Positions 42,343 to 49,751 of a stretch of DNA of 64,000 nucleotides are shown here, in pieces (position 1 is the stretch's first letter; every line of letters starts with the position of its first letter). Source of the stretch: Armatimonas rosea (GTDB lineage: Bacteria > Armatimonadota > Armatimonadia > Armatimonadales > Armatimonadaceae). The notes beneath the pieces were generated by a model that did not search any database, was not told where the DNA came from, and was given only the letters and a program-made list of their open reading frames with translations. The translations under genes were made by a program, and so were the position numbers. The stretch lies in NCBI RefSeq assembly GCF_014202505.1, contig NZ_JACHGW010000002.1:930001-994000 (forward strand). Direction: 5' to 3'.

Positions 42343-43194
42343 CTAGGCGCGCCCCTCTTGCTCCGCGGTCAGGAGCGGGTTACCGTCTTTGGCCTTGGCC
42401 GCGGCGAGCCCCTCGGCGGCCTGGCGCTCCCAGAGCAGGCGGGAGAGGACCCGGCGCACCATCGCGAGCTGCACGGCGATCTCGGCGTACTCGTTTTGCT
42501 TGGAGTGGTGCTCAACCCCCCAGCAGCCCGTGTAGCCCGCATCCAGGAGGAGTGCCATCTTCTCGGCCAGGCAGGTGTGGGTGACCCGGGCATCGACATG
42601 GGTGTGCACCGCGTAGGGCGCGAGCCGCCGGTCGCCTTCGTCGGGGTCGCCCAGCTCCCAGTGCCCGATGTGCAGCAGGATCCCGTAGGCCGGGTGCGCG
42701 ACTGTCTTGGCGATCGCTTCCATGTTGTCGGCGATCAGCGAGATGCCCCAGTGGGTCTCGGGGCCGACCGAGAAGCCATGCTCCTGCCCAAAGACACAGT
42801 ACTCACGGAACTGGTCGGAGACAATCTCCAGCTGCTCGGGGCTCATGTGCTCTAGCTTGCCGCCGGTGTCGATCCGCACGGTCTTTGCCCCGAGGGTCGC
42901 GGCGACTCTTAGGTGCTCAAAGGCCAGCTCGCGGTTCTTGGCGCGCGCTTCAGGGCTATCTTCCCAGACATGGCAGCCATCGGCGTGGTAGTTGACCAGG
43001 GTCAGCTCGCGCTCGTCAAGCCCCTGGCGCACCTTGCGGATCAGCGCGCTGTCCAGCGAGGGAAGCAAGCCGTTCCAGATATCGGCGGTGTCGAGGCCGA
43101 AGCGGTAGCGGCAGCTCTCCAGGTAGCCAAAGATATCGATCTTGCCCTCGGAGAGGAGCCCGTGGACACTGTAACCTGCGATAGAGATCTTCAT
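42343..43194 (-). CDS. Sugar phosphate isomerase/epimerase-like TIM barrel
   Basis: 283 residues from the ATG at 43194 (MKISIAGYSVHGLLSEGKID), with AGGAAAA as ribosome site. AP-endonuclease-2-like barrel: LTLVNYHADGCHVWED, KTVRIDTGGKLEHM, FSVGPETHWGISLIADN with a metal Glu, GILLHIGHWELGDPDEGD, AVHTHVDARV and GCWGVEHHSKQNEYAE. The third such barrel in the window. Substrate unknown; often inositol or keto-sugar metabolism. Confidence 0.85.
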   Translation of the reverse strand: MKISIAGYSVHGLLSEGKIDIFGYLESCRYRFGLDTADIWNGLLPSLDSALIRKVRQGLDERELTLVNYHADGCHVWEDSPEARAKNRELAFEHLRVAATLGAKTVRIDTGGKLEHMSPEQLEIVSDQFREYCVFGQEHGFSVGPETHWGISLIADNMEAIAKTVAHPAYGILLHIGHWELGDPDEGDRRLAPYAVHTHVDARVTHTCLAEKMALLLDAGYTGCWGVEHHSKQNEYAEIAVQLAMVRRVLSRLLWERQAAEGLAAAKAKDGNPLLTAEQEGRA

Positions 43195-43208
43195 TGTTGT
43201 TTTTCCTT

Positions 43209-43331
43209 CGAGGGGTTGAAAATCCCTCGCTAGAGGCGCTGCGCGCCCAGGGCCCTCTGGGCCGGTGAATGCGCCGTTCGGTAGGACGTCCGGCAACTTG
43301 TTGCCTTCAGCGAGGAATTTTCAACTCCTCG
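43209..43331. repeat. Palindromic hairpin element with TTGAAA loops (copy E)
   Basis: Left hairpin CGAGGGGTTGAAAATCCCTCG (shown here as 43209-43229) and right CGAGGAATTTTCAACTCCTCG (43311-43331) close a block containing GGGCCCTCTGGGCC and GGCAAC-TT-GTTGCC. It uses the TTGAAA/TTTCAA loop of families B and D but a different centre. Lies between co-directional SGNH and TIM-barrel genes. Confidence 0.75.
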
Positions 43332-43346
43332 CACACCCAGGTCGTT

Positions 43347-43946
43347 TTAGCGGCTCAGAAACGGCCGCACCGCCTCGGCGAGGATCTTGTAGCCATCGGC
43401 GTTGAGGTGGAGCTTGTCGGTGATAAAGAGCTCGGGGCGCGGCTCTCCTGTGGGGCCAAAGAGCTTCTCGCGCACGGGGATAAAGTCCACCCCGTTGCGC
43501 TGGCAGAGGCGCTGGATAATCCGATTGGTCTCCACGACGGCATCGCGCTGGGCCCAGCGGCTGGGGCTGCTCGTCAGCTCGATAAACGAGAGCCGGGTGC
43601 GGGGCAGAAGCTGGCGGACGGTGACCACGAAGTCGCTGAAGTCTTGGGCCACCTGCCGGGGCGTCCGCTTGGCATTGATGTCGTTGGTTCCCGCAAAGAG
43701 CACGATCTGGCGCGGCTGGTAGGGGAGCAGGATGCGCGGGGCAAAGTGGGTCGAGTCTGGGAGCTGGGAGCCGCCAAAGCCCCGGTTGAGCGTGTTGTAG
43801 CCGGGGAAGTCCTTCTCAAGGCTCTTCCAGATACGGATGGTCGAGCTTCCGACAAAGACAATGCCGCCGGGGCGTGGGAAGCGCTTGCGGTCCGCTGCCT
43901 CGAAGGCCGCGATCTCTTTCTCCCACTGTTTCGGGTTTGCTTGCAT
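43347..43946 (-). CDS. SGNH/GDSL-family hydrolase
   Basis: 199 residues from the ATG at 43946, chosen because CATAAT lies six bases upstream. Blocks: GGIVFVGSSTIRIW (variant of GDS, with the catalytic Ser in GSST), LNRGFGGSQ (Gly), VLFAGTNDIN (Asn), and DKLHLNADGYK (Asp-x-x-His). This is the intracellular GDSL type seen near sugar genes, acting on acetyl esters. No signal peptide. It starts inside the last codons of the upstream phosphotransferase gene. Confidence 0.88.
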   Translation of the reverse strand: MQANPKQWEKEIAAFEAADRKRFPRPGGIVFVGSSTIRIWKSLEKDFPGYNTLNRGFGGSQLPDSTHFAPRILLPYQPRQIVLFAGTNDINAKRTPRQVAQDFSDFVVTVRQLLPRTRLSFIELTSSPSRWAQRDAVVETNRIIQRLCQRNGVDFIPVREKLFGPTGEPRPELFITDKLHLNADGYKILAEAVRPFLSR

Positions 43947-43952
43947 GGGCCA

Positions 43953-43958
43953 ATTATG
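43953..43958 (-). promoter_or_regulatory. Leaderless -10 box for the SGNH gene
   Basis: Minus-strand CATAAT, six bases, ATG (43946). It lies at the end of the phosphotransferase gene. Confidence 0.5.
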
Positions 43959-44892
43959 CCACACTTTGCGCTCGTGCGCGGGCTTTCATCGCGAGCTCCT
44001 CGATGCGGCGGGGGCAGCGGTCGATTGCCCAGCGCACGAGATCAAACGCCTTGAGAAGCGCCAGATCTTGCACCTGAGCAAGGAGCGCCGCCCGCGTCTC
44101 AATCGGCCAGCCGTAGCCATCGAGAAACGTCCCAAGGAACTCGTCGGGCACATTCAGCAGGTCGTAGTGGGGGACGACATGCGCCTCAGCACAGCCCCAG
44201 TCGAGGAGTACCAGCGTGCCCTCTGGGGTAAGGACCGTGTTGCGCGGCGATAGGTCTCCATGACACAGCCCCAGCGCGACAGGCTGGCTCTGGAGCGCGG
44301 TGAAGCGCGCCACGATGAAGTCGCGCTGGTGGGAGGCGTAGACCCCTAGCCCAAGCAGGGCATCGTTTGCGGTGAGGCTATCAAGGTTGTAGCGCACAAA
44401 ACGCTGCCACCCGCGCTGTGCCGGTGTTGGGCAAAAGACCGCCACGCTTGGGGGAATGTTGGAAGGGGGTGGAGGAACGAAGGAGAAGATATCCGCCGAC
44501 TCGCCAAATCCCGCGAGGGAGCAGGTGTGAAAGCGTCGGGCGTAGCCGCCCAGAGTGTGCCAGAGAAGGTGGGGCGCAAGCGTGCTCTGCGCCCCATTCA
44601 CTCCCTCGATATAGCTTAAAATCTGGTAGGGCCAGCCGTCGTGGATGCCGAACTGGAGCACGAGTGGGCTGGGAATCCCGAGGCGGGTGGCCTCCTCCAA
44701 ACACCAGAGCTCTTTGGTGTAGGATGCCTCCGCGCCCGCTCTGTCCTCAGGCTTAGGCAGGCGCACGACGATCCGTTTTTTGGGGAACTGGGCCACGAAA
44801 ATATCGTTGACGCTTCCAAGGCCCGGTAGCGCTTCGATACGTGTGGCGGCTTGGCCGAAAAACTCTCGGGCGATGGCTTCCGCGCGAACCAT
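43954..44892 (-). CDS. Aminoglycoside phosphotransferase (APH)-family kinase
   Basis: 312 residues from the ATG at 44892 (MVRAEAIAREFFGQ), with TAGGAT seven bases upstream. Kinase features: LGSVNDIFVAQFPKKRIVVRLP (lysine loop), catalytic GLCHGDLSPRNTVLTPEG and the metal Asp in LVLLDWGCAEAH. APH-like enzymes phosphorylate small alcohols (choline, fructosamine, homoserine, antibiotics); there is no reason to assume resistance. Divergent from the LuxE-like gene, with the two -10 boxes five bases apart. The longer frame to 45252 crosses that gene and is rejected. Confidence 0.87.
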   Translation of the reverse strand: MVRAEAIAREFFGQAATRIEALPGLGSVNDIFVAQFPKKRIVVRLPKPEDRAGAEASYTKELWCLEEATRLGIPSPLVLQFGIHDGWPYQILSYIEGVNGAQSTLAPHLLWHTLGGYARRFHTCSLAGFGESADIFSFVPPPPSNIPPSVAVFCPTPAQRGWQRFVRYNLDSLTANDALLGLGVYASHQRDFIVARFTALQSQPVALGLCHGDLSPRNTVLTPEGTLVLLDWGCAEAHVVPHYDLLNVPDEFLGTFLDGYGWPIETRAALLAQVQDLALLKAFDLVRWAIDRCPRRIEELAMKARARAQSVA

Positions 44893-44899
44893 AGCCCCC

Positions 44900-44905
44900 A
44901 TCCTA
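44900..44905 (-). promoter_or_regulatory. Leaderless -10 box for the APH-family gene
   Basis: Minus-strand TAGGAT, seven bases, ATG (44892). Its end is five bases from the divergent TATGCT box, so the two promoters exclude each other. Confidence 0.5.
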
Positions 44906-44910
44906 TCAGG

Positions 44911-44916
44911 TATGCT
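44911..44916 (+). promoter_or_regulatory. Leaderless -10 box for the LuxE-like gene
   Basis: GGTATGCT, six bases, ATG (44923). Confidence 0.55.
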
Positions 44917-44922
44917 AACACC

Positions 44923-46002
44923 ATGAGTACTGTTTCTCCCGGTGCGATCCAGGCCGCACAAGATGCTCTCGATGCCCATGTGCGCGAGATTATCGCCTGG
45001 CACTTCTCCCCCGAGACCGGCTGTCCTTTCTGGCTCGACTGGGCCAAGTCCGCCGACTTCGACCCGATCAAGGCCGTGACCTGCGCTGCGGACCTGGCCA
45101 AGTTCCCACACTTCCAGGACGAGTGGCTGCGCGACCTGCCCAACGAGGTCTGGGTGCCCAAGCCCTACACCGGCCGCCCGTTCTTTGTCTTTGAGACCGG
45201 CGGGACCACGGGGATGCCCAAGCAGCGGATCGGCTGGGACGACCACAAGCACGACTACGAGGAGTTCTCAGCAGGCCTCGACGACAAGTTCTTCCCCAAG
45301 GGCGGCAACTGGCTCATGCTCGGCCCCACCGGCCCACGCCGCCTGCGCCTCGCCATCGAGCACCTGGCCAACTTCCGCGGCGGCTCGTGCTACCACACCG
45401 ACCTGGACCCGCGCTGGGTGAAGCGCCTGATCGCCGATAAAGAGTTTGAGACCGCCAAGAAGTACAAGAAGCACGCGGTCGAGCAGGGCGCGACCTTGCT
45501 CAAGCACCGCAAGATCAGCTGCCTCTTCACCACGCCGCTACTCCTAGAGGCGCTGGATGAGTATGTCAATGTCCCCGATGCCGGAATCAAGGGAGTCTTC
45601 TGCGGCGGGACGTCGATGAACCCGCAGACCGTGCGCTTCCTGATCGAGGAGATCCTCGACAACCGCGCTCAGTTTGTCCCGACCTACGGCAACACGCTCA
45701 TGGGCCTCGCCCAGAGCCGCCCGGTGACCCGCGAGGACAACTACTCCATCACCTACCACGCCCCGCAGCCCCGCGCCGTGCTCCGCATTGTCGATCCCAA
45801 CGACACCCAGACCACCGTGGACTACGACACCTGGGGCCGGGTCGAGCTCTCGACCCTCACCAAGGAGTTCTTCATGCCGCGCTTCCTGGAGCGCGACGAA
45901 GCCCTGCGCCGCCAGCCCTGGGGCCGCTTCGCCTGGGACGGTGTGGGGGAAGTGCGCCCGTTTGGCGCACTGGAGACCAAGGCCATCGAGGGCGTCTACT
46001 AG
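44923..46002 (+). CDS. LuxE/phenazine-type AMP-binding acyl-activating protein
   Basis: 359 residues. FVFETGGTTGMPKQRIGW is the adenylate-forming P-loop; LFTTPLLLEAL, VFCGGTSMNPQTV, VPTYGNTLMGLA and YDTWGRVELSTLTKEFFMPRFLERD fill the ANL core, while the small C-terminal subdomain is short. Similar proteins are labelled phenazine-biosynthesis or arylcarboxylate-reductase components and pair with an aldehyde dehydrogenase; such a gene lies at 51788. It probably activates a carboxylic acid for reduction to an aldehyde. Codon use is extremely GC-biased, consistent with strong expression. Exact acid unknown. Confidence 0.72.
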   Translation: MSTVSPGAIQAAQDALDAHVREIIAWHFSPETGCPFWLDWAKSADFDPIKAVTCAADLAKFPHFQDEWLRDLPNEVWVPKPYTGRPFFVFETGGTTGMPKQRIGWDDHKHDYEEFSAGLDDKFFPKGGNWLMLGPTGPRRLRLAIEHLANFRGGSCYHTDLDPRWVKRLIADKEFETAKKYKKHAVEQGATLLKHRKISCLFTTPLLLEALDEYVNVPDAGIKGVFCGGTSMNPQTVRFLIEEILDNRAQFVPTYGNTLMGLAQSRPVTREDNYSITYHAPQPRAVLRIVDPNDTQTTVDYDTWGRVELSTLTKEFFMPRFLERDEALRRQPWGRFAWDGVGEVRPFGALETKAIEGVY

Positions 46003-46006
46003 AGAC

Positions 46007-46528
46007 TTACCAGGAGCCCTGGAAAGAGGTTGGAGGGAGCGCCCAAGACTTGGTGCGCTCCTTTCCTTTTTCTGACATCATCTCGCCTGCCTCTACGGAA
46101 AATTTGCCATCTCGAAGAGCGAAGCGGAAGCTGTCATTGTCGTTGTTTTCATAGGCACTGACCCGAAGGTGTTGTGGCTTTTCACCCCTGCGCTCCATAG
46201 GAACAATGGTGACCCAGCGTGGGTATCCTTCGACATCTCGCCAAAAATAGCTCTGTAGCTGGCCAGGGTAGAGCGCTTCCAGCCGACGGCACGTCTGGTG
46301 GTACAAGTCCTTAATGGTGCTTCCTTGTGCGGGATGATCGTAGGTATTGATATGCAGATCCCATGAGGAGAGGGGGCCGAGCTGTGGGCGGTTGGAGTCG
46401 TGAAGGGATTGGATGAGGTCTCTTGCCACCTGAACGTCGGAAGGAGGCTTGATCACATAAAAGATGGCAATCACAAGACTGACGGCGAGTGCGGCAATGA
46501 TGATTGCAGGTTTTTTCACGAAATTCAC
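46007..46528 (-). CDS. Membrane-anchored protein of unknown function
   Basis: 173 residues. An N-terminal helix (~7-27, AIIIAALAVSLVIAIFYVI) anchors the protein with the rest outside. The outer domain (VARDLIQSLHDSNRPQLGPL, YHQTCRRLEALYPGQLQSYFWR, WVTIVPMERRGEKPQHLRVSAY) has no recognised fold. ATGA overlap with the retropepsin-like gene upstream, so they are in one operon and the peptidase may act on or with it. Base composition is lower in GC than the adjacent LuxE-like gene. Confidence 0.7.
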   Translation of the reverse strand: MNFVKKPAIIIAALAVSLVIAIFYVIKPPSDVQVARDLIQSLHDSNRPQLGPLSSWDLHINTYDHPAQGSTIKDLYHQTCRRLEALYPGQLQSYFWRDVEGYPRWVTIVPMERRGEKPQHLRVSAYENNDNDSFRFALRDGKFSVEAGEMMSEKGKERTKSWALPPTSFQGSW

Positions 46529-46950
46529 CTCGTGGCTGGCATCACTTCAAACATGGACTGAGAACGGAAGAAGCAGACGTTGAATTCCTGGAAGAAGTTA
46601 ACTTGGCCTAGAAGTACTCGGACGTGGTCGGTTTGTGCCCACGCAAAAGCAAGTCGAACCGGTGGAAACGAGGCGACGGTTGCCGAAAGTACGACACCAC
46701 GGGCAGGAATCTGTGCGAGATTTCCTGCAAGTGTGATGGTGTGGTGCTGGTCTTCCCAGCTTAAACCTAGCTCCAGTCCTAAACTATAGGGAAGAACATT
46801 GATAGAAGCACCTGTATCCAACATGCCCGCTGTTGCAAGTTGCTGGCTCTGATACGAGAGGAAGAAGGGAAGCAGGGGAACGAGGCTAGAGCCAGGAAGA
46901 TGGGGATTCGCATTCACGAACGGGAATGTGGCAGGCTCCAACTCTGTCAC
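46525..46950 (-). CDS. Retropepsin-like aspartic protease
   Basis: 141 residues. The active-site motif LDTGASINVLP is followed by the flap and strand region HTITLAGNLAQIPARGVVL and LRF-type hydrophobics ending VRVLLGQVNFFQEFNVCF, typical of single-domain retropepsins that work as dimers. No signal peptide. ATGA overlaps link it to the 73-residue partner upstream and to the membrane protein downstream. Similar peptidases are commonly found next to just such a small helical protein in cyanobacteria and allies, as far as I recall. Confidence 0.82.
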   Translation of the reverse strand: MTELEPATFPFVNANPHLPGSSLVPLLPFFLSYQSQQLATAGMLDTGASINVLPYSLGLELGLSWEDQHHTITLAGNLAQIPARGVVLSATVASFPPVRLAFAWAQTDHVRVLLGQVNFFQEFNVCFFRSQSMFEVMPATR

Positions 46951-47168
46951 ATTCTGCCTGCCTTATCGTCCTCAAGCAGTTTTTGCAACGAGGCAGCTGC
47001 CTCATGGTTCTCCGCGGGTGTCCACACGGGATAGGAATTTTCGAGGACAACACCTGCTTTTGTCAGCTCTTCTTGCTGGGCTAGCTCAGCGAGAAGCTCT
47101 TGCACGAGCATAAATTTCTCCTGGCGTGGGAGGGCATGGAGCGCAGGACGTAACTCGGTCAGGGACAT
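46947..47168 (-). CDS. Small helical partner protein of the retropepsin
   Basis: 73 residues from the ATG at 47168, preceded at five bases by TAAAAT. Pattern SLTELRPALHALPRQEKFMLVQELLAELAQQEE, then YPVWTPAENHEAAASLQKLLEDD. The LPRxEK helix and the YPVW(T/S)P...AA..L tail match a small family often encoded immediately before aspartic proteases. Its role may be antitoxin-like or substrate-like. The upstream frame to 47282 overlaps the next gene and is rejected. Confidence 0.7.
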   Translation of the reverse strand: MSLTELRPALHALPRQEKFMLVQELLAELAQQEELTKAGVVLENSYPVWTPAENHEAAASLQKLLEDDKAGRM

Positions 47169-47173
47169 GTCTG

Positions 47174-47179
47174 ATTTTA
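47174..47179 (-). promoter_or_regulatory. Leaderless -10 box for the small-partner/retropepsin operon
   Basis: Minus-strand TAAAAT, five bases, ATG (47168). Confidence 0.55.
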
Positions 47180-47224
47180 TCACTGCCTTGAATGCATTTA
47201 CGACGCCGGTGCCCTTTTCTTTTG

Positions 47225-47548
47225 TTAGGGACGAGCACCGTGCGCGATCAGTAGCTGCCGCATCTGGGGATTTTGGGTCCAACGGATCATTCGGTAGTCG
47301 CTGTGGAGAGGGCCACCATCGAAAGGATCGCGGCCCATAAGGCGGTAGGCTGTTGCCTTGAGGTCATAGCCGGACCAGAGTGCGTTGGGGTCTACGCCTG
47401 CGTCCAAGAGCTTCTCGACCTTGGCGATATCGTTTCTGCTGATGGCTTCGGTGAGGGCATAGTCGCGCTCGTTGCGCTGCCAGAGGAGCGTGCTTCCTAG
47501 CAGAAAAAAGCAAAAAAGTACCAAGATGAGCCGCTTGATATATTTCAT
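47225..47548 (-). CDS. Membrane-anchored short ankyrin-like protein
   Basis: 107 residues. An N-terminal helix (~5-23, RLILVLFCFFLLGSTLLW) followed by one ankyrin-like unit: ALTEAISRNDIAKVEKLLDAGVDPNALWSG, then a loop and a closing QMRQLLIAHGARP. The insert between the two repeats (DPFDGGPLHSDYRMIRW) is unusual. It lies 11 bases downstream of the lipoprotein gene on the same strand. Probably a periplasmic protein-binding module. Confidence 0.7.
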   Translation of the reverse strand: MKYIKRLILVLFCFFLLGSTLLWQRNERDYALTEAISRNDIAKVEKLLDAGVDPNALWSGYDLKATAYRLMGRDPFDGGPLHSDYRMIRWTQNPQMRQLLIAHGARP

Positions 47549-47559
47549 GGAAGTCCGGC

Positions 47560-48018
47560 CTACTCCGCGAGTTTTTTGAGGCCCGCTTCGATGGTCTGCG
47601 TGTTTGGCCCCTCACGGAGCGCGATCCCGAGGTCGGGGCGGGTGAGGGCTTCGTTGACCTTGGGGGCCATGAGGATCGTCTTGCCCAAGCGAATGACGAT
47701 GGTCTTATGGAGCGCTCCTTGGGTGAAGGCGGTGAGCTTCTTGGTGTCGTCGGGAGTGAGCCGTACCTGGATCACCGACGCTTTCGATCCCTTCGGCGAG
47801 GTCGTTTGGGGGGTGGCACTCTCCAGGTGGGTGAGGGAGAGCTCGGGTGTCGCGGCGATATAGCCTAGCTTGGGATAGTGCTCGGTATCGAGAAACTGCC
47901 CTCCCTCCACCTTCGTGGCGCTTAGCGTGTAGAACGTCAGCGGAGTGGGCGGCGCGCTCTTCTGGCACCCGGCAAGGACGAGGAGCAGCAGAGTAAGCGA
48001 GGTGGTGAGGGTGCACAT
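47560..48018 (-). CDS. Lipoprotein with a SecD P1-head-like domain
   Basis: 152 residues. Signal peptide with lipobox LVLAGCQK (lipidated Cys at ~18). The mature part, YTLSATKVEGGQFLDTEHY...LSLTHLESATPQT...VIQVRLTPDDTKKLTAFTQGALHKTIVIRLGKTILMAPKVNEAL, follows the SecDF P1 head pattern (LT..G..K...T....GK.lai.ld..vl.aP.i). It lacks SecD membrane helices, so it is a stand-alone head domain on a lipid anchor. May assist export or simply reuse the fold. Family C palindrome follows upstream. Confidence 0.72.
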   Translation of the reverse strand: MCTLTTSLTLLLLVLAGCQKSAPPTPLTFYTLSATKVEGGQFLDTEHYPKLGYIAATPELSLTHLESATPQTTSPKGSKASVIQVRLTPDDTKKLTAFTQGALHKTIVIRLGKTILMAPKVNEALTRPDLGIALREGPNTQTIEAGLKKLAE

Positions 48019-48063
48019 ATGAGGATTGTACTTCTTTCAAAAGTGTCCGCAACCACCAGAGTT

Positions 48064-48165
48064 CCGGCTTAAGAGGGCGACGGCTGCCTTCGCAGCCAAC
48101 CTAACCTACTGCGTCCGCAGGGACGCGTCGCCCTTGCAAGCCCGAGGACTCGTTCCTCGGGAAAC
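48064..48165. repeat. Palindromic hairpin element, family C (copy 2)
   Basis: CCGGCTTAAGAGGGCGACGG then GGCTGC-CTTC-GCAGCC, then GCGTCC-GCA-GGGACGC, CGTCGCCC, and a closing hairpin CCCGAGGA-CTCGT-TCCTCGGG. The CTCGT hairpin and the opening AAGAGGGCGACGG match copy 1 at 21757, but the arms are less perfect and no flanking direct repeat is visible here. It lies in the gap between two minus-strand genes (48195 and 48018). Confidence 0.75.
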
Positions 48166-48194
48166 TCTTGAAAGAGGTTGTTTCTTTCTTTGGG

Positions 48195-48623
48195 TTAGTG
48201 CTTCGTGGCGTAGTGTAGCCAGGAGCTCTCCGGGAGACCTGGGCCAGGCTTGCCATCAACCGCCGTGACTTTCCCCTGGTGGACGATCTCTTTGAGCCCA
48301 TCGGGGCCATCCGTGGTGAGGAGGCTATTGCTCTCGACACACATCCAGGAATGATTGACCTGTACCCAGGAGTGCTTGCCGGTTCGCACCAGGAATTTCC
48401 CTAGATACTCTCCCTTTTGAATGCGCTGCCAGCCCGGAGCGAGCTTTCTTTCGGGAGCGGAGCTATTGGTCTGAAAGCGACAGTCTGCCGAGAGAGGCTT
48501 GATCTCGACCAGACCGTGCCATTTGGAGAACATCAGGGGGACATCACCACCGGCGACGGCGATTTTTGTTCCATTCAAAACAACCAGTGTCATGACCACA
48601 ACCAGCATCAACTTTTTCTTCAT
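48195..48623 (-). CDS. Exported protein of unknown function
   Basis: 142 residues from the ATG at 48623, with GGAG eight bases upstream. Signal peptide LMLVVVMTLVVLNGTKIAVA. The mature part has two Cys (ADCRFQ, SWMCVE) that may form a disulfide, and a beta-rich body: MFSKWHGLVEIKPL, RIQKGEYLGKFLVRTGKHSWVQVNHSW. The pattern suggests an SH3-like or LysM-unrelated beta barrel; no family is recognised. Isolated gene with a ~155-base upstream gap holding no clear feature. Confidence 0.65.
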   Translation of the reverse strand: MKKKLMLVVVMTLVVLNGTKIAVAGGDVPLMFSKWHGLVEIKPLSADCRFQTNSSAPERKLAPGWQRIQKGEYLGKFLVRTGKHSWVQVNHSWMCVESNSLLTTDGPDGLKEIVHQGKVTAVDGKPGPGLPESSWLHYATKH

Positions 48624-48779
48624 CACGAACTCCTCGACTGCTGTTTTGGTAGGGGGCATCTCTGCAGATGGCTCTCTCCCCTCTTTAAGGTGGTTCCAAG
48701 CACGGTAGAGCGCTCGTATAACTTGGCAACCGTTAGGAGATAGTTTACCCTAAGAGTCGTGTTACCACTCGTAGCGAGT

Positions 48780-49751
48780 CTAGCCTTGGGTATCACCGAC
48801 TTTGGTCCGAGTATGGAGAACCTCGCCGTCGCGCAGGCCGAGCTCTTGGAAGCCACTACGGAGTGCGACCCGGCGGGAGGCGGTGTTGTCGGGGGCAGTG
48901 AGCAGCTCAAGCTGCTCGAAGCCGTATGTCTCGAAGGCGAGCTGGCAGGCCAATGCGACTGCGCGGGTGGCGACCCCCTTGCCACGGTGCTCGGGGTAGG
49001 TCCAGTAGGAGAGATTGGCCGTGCGCCTCTGGCTGTCGCTCTCAAGCGGCTGGAGCTCGCAGCCGCCGAGGAGCGTGGACGAGTGCGCGTCGCGGACCGC
49101 GAAGGGAAAGCGCACCCCGCTTAGGCGCTCCTGCTCCCAGCGCGCCAAGACCGCCTCGGCGTGCGCGACGCTGGGGACAAAGTCTGCGGGGAAGTCGAAG
49201 CGCAGGCGGTGCTCGGGGTCGTGGTCACCGGCGCAGAGCACCGGGGCATCGGTGGCGGCGAAGCGGGTCAGGCGCACCGTGCCATCGCTACGCGCGGCGA
49301 GCGTGCGGGTCATAAAAGTGCTGTTGGGATCGTCTTTGTAGGCGGCAAACGGGCCGCAGGCCACAAACCCAAAGCGTGTGTAGAGCTGGTGGGCCGGCGC
49401 AAAGAACGGCTGTGAGCCCGTCTCCAGGCTGAGGCGCATGTAGCCCCGCTCGCTGGCCTCGTCGAGGACATGCGCAAGGAGCCGCGCGGCCACCCCGCGC
49501 CGACGAAACGCCGCTGCGGTGCGCATGGACTTGAGCTCGCCGTGCTGGGGAGTCAGCTCCTTCAGTGCCGCGCAGCCCGCCAGAGTGCCGCCGTCCCAGA
49601 GCGTCCAGAACGTGAGCTCAGGCTTTCGCAACCCCTCTAAATCCAGCGCGTGCACACTCTCCGGCGGCGAGACCGCCCGCATGTCCGTGAGGTGCTCCTC
49701 CAAGAGCTGCGCGACCTCGGGGCGGGTTAAGTTGTCGAGCTGAATGGTCAT
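48780..49751 (-). CDS. Tandem GNAT-GNAT acetyltransferase
   Basis: 323 residues made of two GNAT domains. First (~1-150): GCAALKELTPQHGELKSMRTAAAFRRRGVAARLL and QLYTRFGFVACGPFA, the YsnE-like type. Second (~155-320): RLTRFAATDAPVL, GGCELQPLE, LSYWTYPEHRGKGVATRAVALAC and ASRRVALRSGFQELG, the RimJ-like type. Two complete acetyl-CoA loops (RRRGVA, HRGKGVA) suggest both are active. Seen directly in one frame. Its start overlaps the membrane-protein gene by ATGA. Substrate unknown. Confidence 0.9.
   Translation of the reverse strand: MTIQLDNLTRPEVAQLLEEHLTDMRAVSPPESVHALDLEGLRKPELTFWTLWDGGTLAGCAALKELTPQHGELKSMRTAAAFRRRGVAARLLAHVLDEASERGYMRLSLETGSQPFFAPAHQLYTRFGFVACGPFAAYKDDPNSTFMTRTLAARSDGTVRLTRFAATDAPVLCAGDHDPEHRLRFDFPADFVPSVAHAEAVLARWEQERLSGVRFPFAVRDAHSSTLLGGCELQPLESDSQRRTANLSYWTYPEHRGKGVATRAVALACQLAFETYGFEQLELLTAPDNTASRRVALRSGFQELGLRDGEVLHTRTKVGDTQG

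Noticed and set aside
43954-44892. An aminoglycoside-resistance gene
   Set aside because: The APH fold covers many small-molecule kinases, and nothing in the neighbourhood indicates antibiotic modification.
43954-45252. The APH-family frame starting at 45252 (432 residues)
   Set aside because: The first 120 residues are antisense to the LuxE-like gene; the kinase fold and promoter place the start at 44892.
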